From positions 248,001-312,000 of the forward strand of contig NZ_JQLU01000004.1 of NCBI RefSeq assembly GCF_000744375.1: a stretch of 64,000 bases of DNA. The letters run 5' to 3'. Origin of the DNA: Carnobacterium gallinarum DSM 4847. Lineage in GTDB: Bacteria; Bacillota; Bacilli; Lactobacillales; Carnobacteriaceae. Shown piece after piece: positions 56,162-64,000 of the stretch; position 1 is the stretch's first letter, and the number at the start of each line of letters is the position of its first letter. The notes under the pieces are model-generated. The model was not told the origin of the DNA. It ran no database searches and saw only the letters and a list, made by a program, of their open reading frames with translations. The translations under genes were made by a program, and so were the position numbers.

Positions 56162-57055
56162 TTAGCGCGCCTCCTTATTGCTTGTAAAGAAATTTAGATT
56201 TAGTTTAGTCCGTATACTTGGCATTGCTAAACAAATAGCTAAAATAAAGGCTGAAATTAATTTTAAGTCATTTGATTCTAGTCCAATAAATAATACAAAC
56301 ATAATAATTAAACGATAAATAATCGAACCTAAAATGACACAAATTAAACGATGTTTAAAAGATAAATTTCCAAAAACAACTTCACCAATAATAACAGAAG
56401 CTAGGCCGATGACAATTGTACCAACACCTTTACTAATATCTGCATACCCATCATCTTGAGCAATTAAGGCACCTGCAAAAGAAATCATACCATTTGAAAG
56501 CATTAACCCTAAAATCTTTGTTTTATTTGTTGAAATCCCTAATGAACGTGCCATCATTTCATTATCTCCGGTAGCAATTAAGGCTTGTCCGAGTTCCGTC
56601 TGGAAAAAAAGAACTAAAGCTGTGATGACAACAGCTACAATCAATAATCCAATAAAAATCGTATCAAATTGACTTGGTAAATTAAAACGGTTCAATAAAT
56701 TATCGATTGTTGGTTTTCCTAATAAACTTAAATTTGCTCGACCCATAATTCTTAGGTTAATAGAATAAAGCCCCGTCATTGTTAATATCCCTGCTAGCAA
56801 ACCAGGAATATTAAATTTAGTAATTAAAATTCCTGTAATTGCTCCAGCTAACATTCCTGAAATAAAAGCAATCAGGGTTGCAATAATAGGATGAACCCCC
56901 ATAATAATTAGTTTGACACAAACGGCTGCTCCTAATGGAAACGACCCCTCTGCTGTCATATCTGGTAGATCTAATATTCTAAATGTAATAAAAATTCCTA
57001 ATGCCATAATTCCCCATAATAACCCTTGAGAAGATGCTGTTACAATTAACCCCAT
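56162..57055 (-). CDS. ABC importer permease (TrpY-type)
   Basis: A 297-residue integral membrane protein with about eight to nine hydrophobic helices, related to branched-chain amino-acid permeases (GIFITFRILDLPDMTAEGSFPLGAA, TGDNEMMARSLGI near residue 180 as the ATPase-coupling loop). The GTG at 57070 would overlap the GGAGG ribosome binding site, so the ATG at 57055 is chosen. Middle gene of the importer operon. Confidence 0.87.
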   Translation of the reverse strand: MGLIVTASSQGLLWGIMALGIFITFRILDLPDMTAEGSFPLGAAVCVKLIIMGVHPIIATLIAFISGMLAGAITGILITKFNIPGLLAGILTMTGLYSINLRIMGRANLSLLGKPTIDNLLNRFNLPSQFDTIFIGLLIVAVVITALVLFFQTELGQALIATGDNEMMARSLGISTNKTKILGLMLSNGMISFAGALIAQDDGYADISKGVGTIVIGLASVIIGEVVFGNLSFKHRLICVILGSIIYRLIIMFVLFIGLESNDLKLISAFILAICLAMPSIRTKLNLNFFTSNKEAR

Positions 57056-57079
57056 TTTTCTTTCCTCCACTTCACATTC

Positions 57080-58066
57080 TTATTTGATAATAATTGCGTT
57101 ATCTAAAATTTCTTTTGGAATCGTAATTCCTAATTCGGCAGCTTTCTTAGGGTTGACAATTTTATCACCAGTTTTTAAATATTCAATTGGTGTTGTTGCG
57201 GGTTTTGCTTCACCTTTTAAGATTTTAGCAGTTAGTTTACCCGTCATTTTTCCTAGTTCGTATTGATTGAGTCCCACAGTTGCTAATCCGCCTTCTTCAA
57301 CCATGGTATCCACTGCTGGGAAAACTGGAATTTTAGCAGCATCTGTAATGTTGACTAGTGTACTCATAGCGCTAGCCACCGTGTTATCTGCAGGAACATA
57401 GATGGCATCGACTTGTGTTGCTAAGTTTGTTGCAATTTGCGAGACATCATTTGTTGAAGCAACTGTTGCGACTGTCGTTTCCATTCCTAATTTTTTAGCA
57501 GCAGCTTCTGCTTGTTTCCCTTGAATAATTGAGTTATCTTCACTAGATGAATAGAGAATTCCAATTTTTTTTGCATTTGGTAATAAAGTTTTAATTAAAT
57601 TAAATTGATCGTCAATAGGTGTTTGATCGCTAACTCCTGTGATATTTCCACCTGGTTTTTGATTATTTGTTACTAACCCAGCACCTTCTGGATCAGTAAC
57701 AGCTCCTAAAACGATTGGAACCTCACTAGAAACATTAGCTAATGCTTGAGCAGATGGTGTTGCAATCCCAACCATGATATCTGCATCTTTCGTCATAAAA
57801 CGTTCGCTCATAGTTTTAAGATTGCTTTGATCTCCTTGAGCATTTTGGAAATCTAAGGTCATAGTTTTACCATCAACAAAGCCTTCTTCTTTTAATGCAT
57901 CTACAATTCCTTCGTAAATTTTATCTAAAGCTGGATGGCTAGTTAATTGTAAAACACCCACAACGGGGATCTCTTTCTTTTTTGTTGTCATTTTTTGATT
58001 TTCTGTCACAAATGCCACGCTTAAAATAAGGGCTAAAATAATAATAAATCCATACATTTTTTTCAT
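57080..58066 (-). CDS. ABC importer substrate-binding protein (TrpX-type)
   Basis: A 328-residue protein of the ABC_sub_bind (DUF534) family: PVVGVLQLTSHPALDKIYEGIVDAL, ATPSAQALANVSSEVPIVLGAVTDPEGAGLV, KKIGILYSSSEDNS and IPVFPAVDTMVEEGGLATVGLNQYELG. In related genomes such proteins import tryptophan or similar aromatic compounds. Unlike most Gram-positive binding proteins it has no cysteine anywhere, hence no lipobox; the N-terminal hydrophobic helix (residues 5-21) must serve as an uncleaved anchor or an ordinary signal peptide. First structural gene after a complex leader. Confidence 0.87.
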   Translation of the reverse strand: MKKMYGFIIILALILSVAFVTENQKMTTKKKEIPVVGVLQLTSHPALDKIYEGIVDALKEEGFVDGKTMTLDFQNAQGDQSNLKTMSERFMTKDADIMVGIATPSAQALANVSSEVPIVLGAVTDPEGAGLVTNNQKPGGNITGVSDQTPIDDQFNLIKTLLPNAKKIGILYSSSEDNSIIQGKQAEAAAKKLGMETTVATVASTNDVSQIATNLATQVDAIYVPADNTVASAMSTLVNITDAAKIPVFPAVDTMVEEGGLATVGLNQYELGKMTGKLTAKILKGEAKPATTPIEYLKTGDKIVNPKKAAELGITIPKEILDNAIIIK

Positions 58067-58098
58067 TTTGTTTCCTCCAATTTTTGATTGTTTTTTTT

Positions 58099-58149
58099 CT
58101 ATAAGTGCAAGTGACAGCTAGGCCATCGTCTTCTTATCCAACTTTTCAT
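58099..58149 (-). CDS. Trp-containing leader peptide
   Basis: A 16-codon frame MKSWIRRRWPSCHLHL with AAGGAG 8 nt upstream, ending 32 nt before the binding-protein start. Two of 16 codons are Trp and there is an Arg cluster, both features of ribosome-stalling leader peptides. No terminator lies between it and the transporter, so control at translation or mRNA level is more likely than classical transcription attenuation. Confidence 0.6.
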   Translation of the reverse strand: MKSWIRRRWPSCHLHL

Positions 58150-58169
58150 TCTTTCGACTCCTTAATTTT

Positions 58170-58219
58170 GACTAAAATAAAAAACAGAAACACACGAATA
58201 AACTTCGCAGTTCCTGTTT
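58170..58219 (-). terminator. second leader terminator
   Basis: On the minus strand AAAACAGGAAC pairs with GTTTCTGTTTT (one mismatch) around a loop that contains its own short CGAA/TTCG stem, then TTATTTT. It lies between the first terminator and the leader peptide. Confidence 0.65.
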
Positions 58220-58228
58220 TTAGTTAAA

Positions 58229-58335
58229 CAAAAACCACATAGAATAAGTGTAAACTTTCTATGTGGTATACTTTTAATTTGAATTCTCAAATAAACCAAC
58301 ATAGATACAAGTTCAGATTTCTGAAGGCTGTATCC
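58229..58335 (-). promoter_or_regulatory. leader terminator with competing antiterminator
   Basis: Minus strand, in order: a hairpin GGATACA..TGTATC (58335-58304) with inner TTCAGA/TCTGAA; the segment TCTATGTTGG (58305-58296); and a terminator CCACATAGAA / TTCTATGTGG (58266-58257, 58244-58235) followed by TTTTTG. TCTATGTTGG can pair with CCACATAGA with one bulged T, preventing the terminator, and it overlaps the upstream hairpin by two bases. This is the layout of a transcription-attenuation switch. Confidence 0.7.
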
Positions 58336-58343
58336 ATGAGTGT

Positions 58344-58433
58344 CTCACTTCAATCAACCTATCTATTTTGGCTTTGCCAGCTACTATTCAGTTGTGTTTG
58401 AATATGGATAGAATGGATAGACATATACGTGAG
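58344..58433 (-). ncRNA. candidate aptamer domain of the importer leader
   Basis: A compact fold with CTCAC/GTGAG (58433-58429 with 58348-58344) enclosing CTATC/GATAG (58420-58416 with 58363-58359), which encloses two hairpins, TATTCA/TGAATA (58404-58399, 58390-58385) and TGGCAAAGCCA (58379-58369). It lacks the T-box consensus and does not match purine, TPP, SAM, glycine or c-di-GMP riboswitch cores I know. Ligand unknown. Confidence 0.45.
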
Positions 58434-58461
58434 CTCCTTCGTGTGTTTTTATGATAGTTTT

Positions 58462-58490
58462 ATCTTACTATGGAGAATTATAACTGTCAA
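58462..58490 (-). promoter_or_regulatory. promoter of the TrpXYZ-type importer operon
   Basis: Minus-strand TTGACA (58490-58485) and TAAGAT (58467-58462) are 17 bp apart. The 5' leader from here to the binding-protein gene is about 390 nt. Confidence 0.7.
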
Positions 58491-58571
58491 GAAAATAGTG
58501 GATTTTTTAAAATTATATCTGTTTATTCAGTATGTACCTATCCCAGATCTATGCGGAGATAAGTTGACTCA

Positions 58572-59564
58572 TTATAAATTAATTTCAGTACCAATACCTA
58601 AACTACGTGCTTTCATAACGATTTTCTGAGCAGTAACAACATCAAGAACGGCTGATCCAACTGTTTTAAAAATGGTAATATCATTTGCTGATTTACGCCC
58701 TTCGACTTCGCCTAAAATTACTTGTCCTAATTCACCATGGTACTCTTTTCTAGTTACTAGATTATTTTCCAATGGTTGAATAAAATCACCAGCTTCTGCT
58801 AAAACACCGGCCATCGTATCAAAAATAATTTTATCAGCCTTCACAATCAATTCAGCTGGAATCTCACACATTTCGGGTGTGTATGCACCAACACCATTCA
58901 CATGAGCACCTTGTTTCACTGCGGAGGCTGAAAAGGTAGGAACTTTTGATGTAGTTACAGATGTGATAATATCAGCATCTTTCACCGCTTCATCTGAACT
59001 GGCAACGGCAATAAAGCTTGAGCCATATTCTTTTAATTCTTTTTTCATTGCTATGGCAAATTCCTCTGCTCGACTACGATCAACATCAAATATACGAACT
59101 TCTTTTAATGGTCGAACAGCTAGCATCGCTTCAAGTTGTTTAATTGCTTGTCCTCCAGTTCCAATTAAAGCACCAATTGTCGCATCTTTATTAGCCAAAA
59201 TATCGGTAGCCGCTCCTTGAACTGCTCCAGTTCGTACTTGAGTTAAATAAGTACCATCTAATAATGCATCCACAATTCCTGTTTCAGGATTTAAAACAAT
59301 CATTGTTGCGGGAACACTTGGAAGACCTTTTTCAATATTATTTGGATATACCGATACAACTTTAACACCTAAGCTTTCAAATTCACCTTGGGCATATGCA
59401 GGCATATATAGACTTTGTCCACCTTGTTTTTGAATATCTAAATTTGTTCTAAGAGGCACATTAGCTCCGCCTTTTGAATAAATCTCCAAAGCATCTTTAT
59501 CTGCTTGAATGGCTTCGTTCATTGTGAAAAATTGACTCATTTCTTCTTTAGTTAAGATTAACAT
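58572..59564 (-). CDS. ornithine cyclodeaminase/mu-crystallin family protein
   Basis: A 330-residue NAD(P)-dependent enzyme. The N-terminal substrate domain contains PLRTNLD..SLYMPAYA, and the Rossmann fold has GALIGTGGQAIKQLEAMLAVRPLKEVRIFDVDRSRAEEF near residues 130-168. Members deaminate ornithine to proline, reduce ketimines or interconvert alanine and pyruvate; the substrate here is unknown. Last gene of an operon behind a TSUP transporter and a TrmB-type regulator (23-bp gap). Confidence 0.87.
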   Translation of the reverse strand: MLILTKEEMSQFFTMNEAIQADKDALEIYSKGGANVPLRTNLDIQKQGGQSLYMPAYAQGEFESLGVKVVSVYPNNIEKGLPSVPATMIVLNPETGIVDALLDGTYLTQVRTGAVQGAATDILANKDATIGALIGTGGQAIKQLEAMLAVRPLKEVRIFDVDRSRAEEFAIAMKKELKEYGSSFIAVASSDEAVKDADIITSVTTSKVPTFSASAVKQGAHVNGVGAYTPEMCEIPAELIVKADKIIFDTMAGVLAEAGDFIQPLENNLVTRKEYHGELGQVILGEVEGRKSANDITIFKTVGSAVLDVVTAQKIVMKARSLGIGTEINL

Positions 59565-59587
59565 GACTTAAAACCCCTTTATTTATA

Positions 59588-60469
59588 TTATTCCGTAACA
59601 GCTTTTTTTCCTTTTAATAGTGGCATAAGCATTGTATAGGCACTATAGATTAAGACAAGGATAACTAACCATTTTAACATGACTGTATTTAATGATTTTA
59701 CTAAGAAAACAGCAACAAGTACACCTAGAACTCCAAAAATGGCTGTAAATAAAGTGATTTTACGACTATATTGGTTAAATTTGATAAATTGGGAACTGCC
59801 GATTGGCACTGAAAATGTACAAGCCCCCATCATAATTGGGAAAGCGGCAATGGGATTTAAGCCTAATAGATAGACAGTGACCATTGTTAACGCATAAGAA
59901 CCAATTCCGATATTATTTAATGCTCCGTAAACAAATAATAAAAATCTTGCTAAAATTAATTTGCCTCCAAATAACTCAGTAGCTGTTCCGTTTGATGGAA
60001 TCCAATTCATTTGGCCTGCAAAAATTAAAATAGCTGCAATAATTAAGCCAATTCCAACAAATATTTTAATAGTACGTTCTGGTAATTTTACTACAAAACG
60101 TGGTCCGATATAAGCTCCAATTACTTGGCAAATAATACAAACCGCTAATGTTTTAATACCTACATCAATAGAAGTGATATATGAGAGTGCCATAGCGGCA
60201 ACTGGGATAACGCATTGTGTGTTTAATGTTCCTGGTAGTTTTTTGATGGATACCCAGTTTAATTTAGGATATAGCACTGTTCCTATGGCAAAATCTGAAA
60301 TTCCAAATGTTGAAAGAAAAAAAATAATAAATGAGCTAAATGGCAAAATCTTCGTACTGGCTGGTTCCTTCATGACTTCATCTTTGTGACTAATTAAATC
60401 TTTCACAAACATAACAATAAAATACCCATTAATGAGTATAATTAATCCAATTAAAATATTCTTTGACAT
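59588..60469 (-). CDS. TSUP family (TauE/SafE) membrane transporter
   Basis: A 293-residue membrane protein with about eight helices in two related halves. FFLSTFGISDFAIGTVLYPKLN near residue 52 and GALNNIGIGSYALTMVTVYLLGLNP near 186 are the repeated TSUP motifs. The family exports or imports small organic anions such as sulfite, sulfoacetate and related carboxylates. Operon context (cyclodeaminase, TrmB regulator) hints at an amino or keto acid, which is inference. Confidence 0.85.
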   Translation of the reverse strand: MSKNILIGLIILINGYFIVMFVKDLISHKDEVMKEPASTKILPFSSFIIFFLSTFGISDFAIGTVLYPKLNWVSIKKLPGTLNTQCVIPVAAMALSYITSIDVGIKTLAVCIICQVIGAYIGPRFVVKLPERTIKIFVGIGLIIAAILIFAGQMNWIPSNGTATELFGGKLILARFLLFVYGALNNIGIGSYALTMVTVYLLGLNPIAAFPIMMGACTFSVPIGSSQFIKFNQYSRKITLFTAIFGVLGVLVAVFLVKSLNTVMLKWLVILVLIYSAYTMLMPLLKGKKAVTE

Positions 60470-60484
60470 AATCTTCCGCCTCCG

Positions 60485-61285
60485 TTAATAAATGTCTCTA
60501 ATTTTTTCAAATGCATTGCCATATTCAGCTTTCAATGGCTCTGGAAGTTGGTTGATAATTTTTAATGTGTAGGCATCATGTTTCACATATTCTTTAGATA
60601 AAGAAATCATTGATTTATTCTTTGTCCATAGAACGTCTACATCGGTTTTACTATCTCGAATAGTTCCAAAGACCACTTCTTTAGTATCTTTGACAATGTT
60701 TAGCCATCTTGAACCAAAGTCTTCTAATTTAGCTGCTTCAAATCCATGGCAATAATAACGTTTAAATGGCAACTCATAATGATGATTTTTACTAAATAGA
60801 ATCAGCACGAATTCATTAAGTCTTTTTTCGGCGTCGGTAAGAACTGCGATTAATTCATCGGTTAACTCTTCTTCCCATATTTGGACATACAGACTTTCAT
60901 TGGCATCACAAATTAGATGATAGGCTTTATTTTGAACATTTTCATAGCCATCTAATTTCCATAACATCTCTTCTTCTTCTTTTTCTTTAATCCTGCCTAG
61001 TTCCAATTCTAAATAATCAATATCTGTTAACGCATCTTTTTTTAGCTTTTCTAAAAATTCTTGTGCAGAAAGAGCTTGATATAGTTTTGGATCCGTTTTA
61101 GTGACAATCACTAGACCTTTTTTTAAAAGAGATTCTAAAACGTTATAAACCTTTGATCGAGGAACACCAGAGCGTTTACTAGTTTCATATCCTGATAGAT
61201 TTCCAATTTCAAGTAATGTGGTATAAACCAATGTCTCATATTCCGAAAAATTATATTTTTTCATGACCTGAACTATTTGTTGCAT
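60485..61285 (-). CDS. TrmB family transcriptional regulator
   Basis: A 266-residue regulator. The winged helix YNFSEYETLVYTTLLEIGNLSGYETSKRSGVPRSKVYNVLESLLKKGLVIV is the standard TrmB DNA-binding domain. A coiled segment (LELELGRIKEKEEEEMLWKLDGYENVQNKA) follows, then a PLD-like ligand domain. It heads the operon with the TSUP transporter and cyclodeaminase. The start is the ATG at 61285 after AAGGTGG; the longer frame from 61339 would run through the operator. Confidence 0.85.
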   Translation of the reverse strand: MQQIVQVMKKYNFSEYETLVYTTLLEIGNLSGYETSKRSGVPRSKVYNVLESLLKKGLVIVTKTDPKLYQALSAQEFLEKLKKDALTDIDYLELELGRIKEKEEEEMLWKLDGYENVQNKAYHLICDANESLYVQIWEEELTDELIAVLTDAEKRLNEFVLILFSKNHHYELPFKRYYCHGFEAAKLEDFGSRWLNIVKDTKEVVFGTIRDSKTDVDVLWTKNKSMISLSKEYVKHDAYTLKIINQLPEPLKAEYGNAFEKIRDIY

Positions 61286-61307
61286 TATGATTCCACCTTT
61301 ATTTTTA

Positions 61308-61332
61308 TAGTAGCTACTACAAGGACTACTAT
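61308..61332 (-). promoter_or_regulatory. TrmB operator candidate
   Basis: A perfect 12-bp palindrome TAGTAGCTACTA (61308-61319) is followed 6 bp later by another ACTACTAT half-site, just upstream of the regulator's ribosome binding site. Probably the autoregulatory site. Confidence 0.55.
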
Positions 61333-61503
61333 ACTTCAAATTTTAAAAATGTCAATAGAATTGAACTTTTTTCACAATTAAAAACATATATAATTAAGTG
61401 TTCCTGATATTTTAACTATTATATGGGTAAAATGTTCACAAACTGATGGGAGTTCACCTTTTTATATTGATTGTTTTTTCACAAACGGAAATTAGAAGTA
61501 GAA

Positions 61504-61543
61504 AAAGAGCCAAATCCCCTTTGTATAAAGGATTTGGCTCTTT
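61504..61543 (-). terminator. trp operon terminator
   Basis: AAAGAGCCAAATCC and its exact reverse complement form a 14-bp stem; on the minus strand TTTTT follows. Confidence 0.92.
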
Positions 61544-61546
61544 AAA

Positions 61547-62308
61547 TTAATGGCGATTTGTTGCTTTACTAAGGAATGCGGCTAATTCTTGTTGTTGTTG
61601 CTGATGCAGCATCGAAACAACTTTACTTCCAATAATAACTCCATCACAGACTTCAGTAAAATGTTGGACTTGTTGAATGGTTGAAATTCCAAATCCAGCT
61701 AAAACAGGAACCGGACTAATACTTTTAATGAATTCTAGATGTTGATCTAGATCGGGATTGAATCCTTGGCGTTCACCAGTTGTTCCATTGACTGTAACTG
61801 CATAAACAAATCCTGTAGCATCCTTTACTAAGGTTTGAATTCGTTCTTTTGTGCTTGTTAAGGAAACTAGAGGTATTAAAGCAATATCTGTTTCTATTAA
61901 ATAGGTTGTCACTAATTCTTGATGTTCATAAGGCAAATCAGGGATAATCAGTCCCTTAACAGGTGTTTTTAAGAGAAGCTGAACAAATTTGTCAACACCT
62001 AAATGGAGAATTGGATTAAAATAACTCATAATAACTAATGGTACGGTTACTTTACTGGATTCTAATACTTTTAGAATTGCTTCTAAAGAAACGTGATCTT
62101 GTAGGGCGCGTAATCCAGCTGCTTGAATAACAGGACCATCCGCCACTGGATCTGAGAAAGGAATCCCTAATTCAATGGCAGCCACCCCAGCTTGTTCTAA
62201 TAAGTGTAATGTGGATTCTAATGTGGCTAGCCCACCATCCCCTGCCATAATATATGGAACTACAGGAATAGGAGCTTGTCTAATAGCTTTTTCTAAGGTT
62301 GTTTTCAT
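61547..62308 (-). CDS. trpA: tryptophan synthase alpha chain
   Basis: Cleaves indole-3-glycerol phosphate to indole and glyceraldehyde-3-phosphate. The 253-residue TIM barrel has the catalytic Glu in [22 protein letters not shown] near residue 45 and the Asp in [10 protein letters not shown]-like [12 protein letters not shown]. Phosphate-binding GFGIST and GSKVV lie near the C-terminus. It overlaps trpB by 29 bp, keeping the channel-forming pair in step. Last gene of the operon. Confidence 0.96.
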   Translation of the reverse strand: MKTTLEKAIRQAPIPVVPYIMAGDGGLATLESTLHLLEQAGVAAIELGIPFSDPVADGPVIQAAGLRALQDHVSLEAILKVLESSKVTVPLVIMSYFNPILHLGVDKFVQLLLKTPVKGLIIPDLPYEHQELVTTYLIETDIALIPLVSLTSTKERIQTLVKDATGFVYAVTVNGTTGERQGFNPDLDQHLEFIKSISPVPVLAGFGISTIQQVQHFTEVCDGVIIGSKVVSMLHQQQQQELAAFLSKATNRH

Positions 62309-63515
62309 CGTGTTTGCCCTCTCCCTCTCCTTGTAAATAAGCTCTAATTTGATTTACATCCTTGTCTCCTCGTCCAGATAAACAGACAATCATACTTTCA
62401 TCTGGCTGCATTTTTTGTGCTAATTTGACTGCATAGGCAATTGCGTGAGAGCTTTCTAGTGCAGGAATAATCCCTTCGATTTGACTAAGCAATTGGAAGG
62501 CTTCAATAGCTTCTTTATCTGTAACCCCGTGATACGTAGCACGGCCTAAATCCCTAAAAAAACTGTGTTCTGGGCCAATTCCTGGATAATCTAATCCAGC
62601 AGAAATTGAATAAGGCTCGACAATCTGTCCAAACTTATCTTGTAATACATGCATCATAGATCCATGCAGCACTCCGACCTCTCCTTTTCCCATTGAAGCA
62701 GCATGAAGTTCTGTCTCCATACCCATTCCAGCCGCTTCTACACCGTACATCTTCACTGTTTCATCATTAATAAAAGGATAAAATAAGCCCATTGCATTAC
62801 TACCACCGCCAACACAGGCTACAATTGCTTCAGGTAAGCGCCCTTCCTTAGCTAGATGCTGTTCTTTAGCTTCATTTCCAATCACACTTTGATAGTCCCG
62901 AACAATTTGTGGAAAAGGATGGGGACCTAAAACCGATCCCATAATATAATGAGTGTCTTCTACATGGGAGACCCAATAGCGTAACGCTTCATTTACAGCA
63001 TCTTTTAATGTTTTTCCACCAGAAGTCACGGTAACAACGGTGGCTCCTAATAGTTCCATCCGAAAAACATTTAAAGCTTGGCGTTTCACATCTTCCTCTC
63101 CCATAAAAATAATACAATCCATATTAAATAATGCAGCTACAGTTGCTGTGGCAACGCCATGTTGACCTGCACCAGTTTCAGCAACAACTTTTCGTTTTCC
63201 CATTTTCCGTGTCAATAATGCTTGTCCAATTGTATTGTTTATTTTATGAGCGCCAGTATGGTTTAAATCTTCTCGTTTTAAATAGATCTTTGCACCGCCG
63301 GCATAGTTAGATAACCCTTCAGCGTAATAAAGAGGACTTTTTCTGCCAACATATTCAGTTAAATAATCGGTTAATTCTTTTTGAAATTCTGGATCTTGTT
63401 GTGAAGCTTCATATGCAACTTCTAATTCCTTCACTGCCTCCATCAGTGTTTCCGGGACAAAACGTCCACCATAGTTTCCATAAAATCCATTTTCATTCGG
63501 AGCTTGATAGTTCAT
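62280..63515 (-). CDS. trpB: tryptophan synthase beta chain
   Basis: PLP enzyme joining indole and serine to tryptophan. The 411-residue protein carries [18 protein letters not shown] at the start, the PLP lysine in [18 protein letters not shown] near residue 90, and [13 protein letters not shown] near 235 for the phosphate. AAGGAAGTGG gives a good ribosome binding site. Overlaps trpF by 23 bp. Confidence 0.97.
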   Translation of the reverse strand: MNYQAPNENGFYGNYGGRFVPETLMEAVKELEVAYEASQQDPEFQKELTDYLTEYVGRKSPLYYAEGLSNYAGGAKIYLKREDLNHTGAHKINNTIGQALLTRKMGKRKVVAETGAGQHGVATATVAALFNMDCIIFMGEEDVKRQALNVFRMELLGATVVTVTSGGKTLKDAVNEALRYWVSHVEDTHYIMGSVLGPHPFPQIVRDYQSVIGNEAKEQHLAKEGRLPEAIVACVGGGSNAMGLFYPFINDETVKMYGVEAAGMGMETELHAASMGKGEVGVLHGSMMHVLQDKFGQIVEPYSISAGLDYPGIGPEHSFFRDLGRATYHGVTDKEAIEAFQLLSQIEGIIPALESSHAIAYAVKLAQKMQPDESMIVCLSGRGDKDVNQIRAYLQGEGEGKHDENNLRKSY

Positions 63516-64000
63516 TGATAGCCACTTCCTTTGCTTTTTTTATAAATGCTTTAATTTTTTGTGGGTCTTTTTTGCCATTGGTTTCTACACCAGATGAAAC
63601 ATCGACGGCAAATGGATGAAAATACTGATTCGCTGATTGAAGAATTTCAGTTGTTAATCCACCAGCTAAAAATAAGCGTTTTTGCTCATGCCTAGGAATC
63701 GTCACATCATCCCAGTGAAAGGTTTCTCCTGTTCCACCAGATCCTTTATCGATTAACAAATAAGTTGCGGAACAGTTTGTTAAACTATTTGAGTCAAATT
63801 CATTGGTCATACTGAAGGCCTTAATTACAGGAATTGGGATCTGATTTAAATACGCATTCGTTTCATTTCCATGACATTGAACCAAATCCAAAGGGACACT
63901 TTTGATTAGCTGTAATACTTCAGTCAGCGGTGCATCGACAAATACACCGACTTTTTTTATTTCAGATGGAATTAGTTTGGCTAATTGTCGAGCATGCTGG
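63493..64000 (-). CDS. trpF: phosphoribosylanthranilate isomerase (partial, 5' end beyond the window)
   Basis: The frame is open to the window edge, beginning within [20 protein letters not shown]. Conserved segments are [30 protein letters not shown] (catalytic Asp side) and [36 protein letters not shown] at the C-terminus. It catalyses the Amadori rearrangement in tryptophan synthesis. The gene order F-B-A and overlaps indicate a complete trp operon extending beyond the window. The N-terminal part with the catalytic Cys is not visible. Confidence 0.93.
   Translation of the reverse strand, partial: QHARQLAKLIPSEIKKVGVFVDAPLTEVLQLIKSVPLDLVQCHGNETNAYLNQIPIPVIKAFSMTNEFDSNSLTNCSATYLLIDKGSGGTGETFHWDDVTIPRHEQKRLFLAGGLTTEILQSANQYFHPFAVDVSSGVETNGKKDPQKIKAFIKKAKEVAINELSSSE

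Noticed and set aside
58229-58445. T-box riboswitch for the importer leader
   Set aside because: The conserved AGGGTGG..ACCGCG T-box and the typical Stem I elements are absent, although the terminator/antiterminator logic is similar.

Overview
The window is a piece of a low-GC Firmicutes chromosome from the order Lactobacillales. Gene order and protein sequences fit the Carnobacteriaceae (Carnobacterium-like), but the genus is an inference. Supporting points are the lactic-acid-bacterial pflB-pflA pair, Mn-dependent pyrophosphatase, a long-form ThyA, the Bacillus-type order dprA-topA-trmFO-xerC-hslVU-codY, plsY beside parE-parC, and type VII secretion (LXG) effectors. No rRNA, tRNA, CRISPR array or complete insertion sequence was seen. 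About two thirds of the window is ordinary core genome.

Region by region. 1-3.8 kb: an EbsA-like membrane protein, a cold-shock gene that has lost its start codon, fhs, and a cysteine-free uracil-DNA glycosylase relative. 3.9-7.3 kb: an ABC-F protein followed by the folate/dTMP pair thyA-folA. 7.4-16.4 kb: an effector-binding-domain protein, a hemolysin III/TrhA protein, DegV, a ypmR-ypmS-msrA-yozE-deoD-ctpA run and two tandem signal peptidases. 16.8-28.8 kb: rbgA-rnhB, dprA, topA, trmFO, xerC, hslVU, codY, an aldose-epimerase relative and plsY. 29.2-40.6 kb: parE-parC, pflB-pflA, a LysR regulator, ppaC, a P-loop kinase and an unknown protein.

40.6-47.6 kb is an accessory island full of decayed genes. 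It holds a complete LXG effector operon on the minus strand: a TIGR04197-like partner, a DUF3958-like partner, the LXG toxin and a DUF2247-like immunity protein. Downstream is a second, silent cassette: an ungapped 154-bp copy of the LXG linker carrying a nonsense codon, a different toxin tail, and a frameshifted immunity gene. Upstream of the effector operon are a PlcR/Rgg-type TPR regulator and, divergent from it, a 20-codon gene with a near-perfect Shine-Dalgarno sequence, its own terminator and a 10-bp-arm inverted repeat in the shared promoter. This looks like a self-contained peptide-pheromone switch and is the strongest candidate for an undescribed system here.

47.6-64 kb: a monooxygenase-fold protein, an Nramp transporter with a DtxR/MntR-like box, an ANT(6)-like adenylyltransferase, two tandem ECF S-components, an S66 peptidase, a PfpI-like protein, an LCP cell-wall ligase, a MarR regulator with a double operator, a TrpXYZ-type ABC importer, a TrmB-TSUP-ornithine cyclodeaminase operon, and trpF(partial)-trpB-trpA. 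The importer has an elaborate leader of about 390 nt: a strong promoter, a four-helix fold, a terminator with a sequence-encoded antiterminator, a second terminator, and a 16-codon leader peptide containing two Trp codons. Together with the trp genes this suggests tryptophan-responsive control of uptake.
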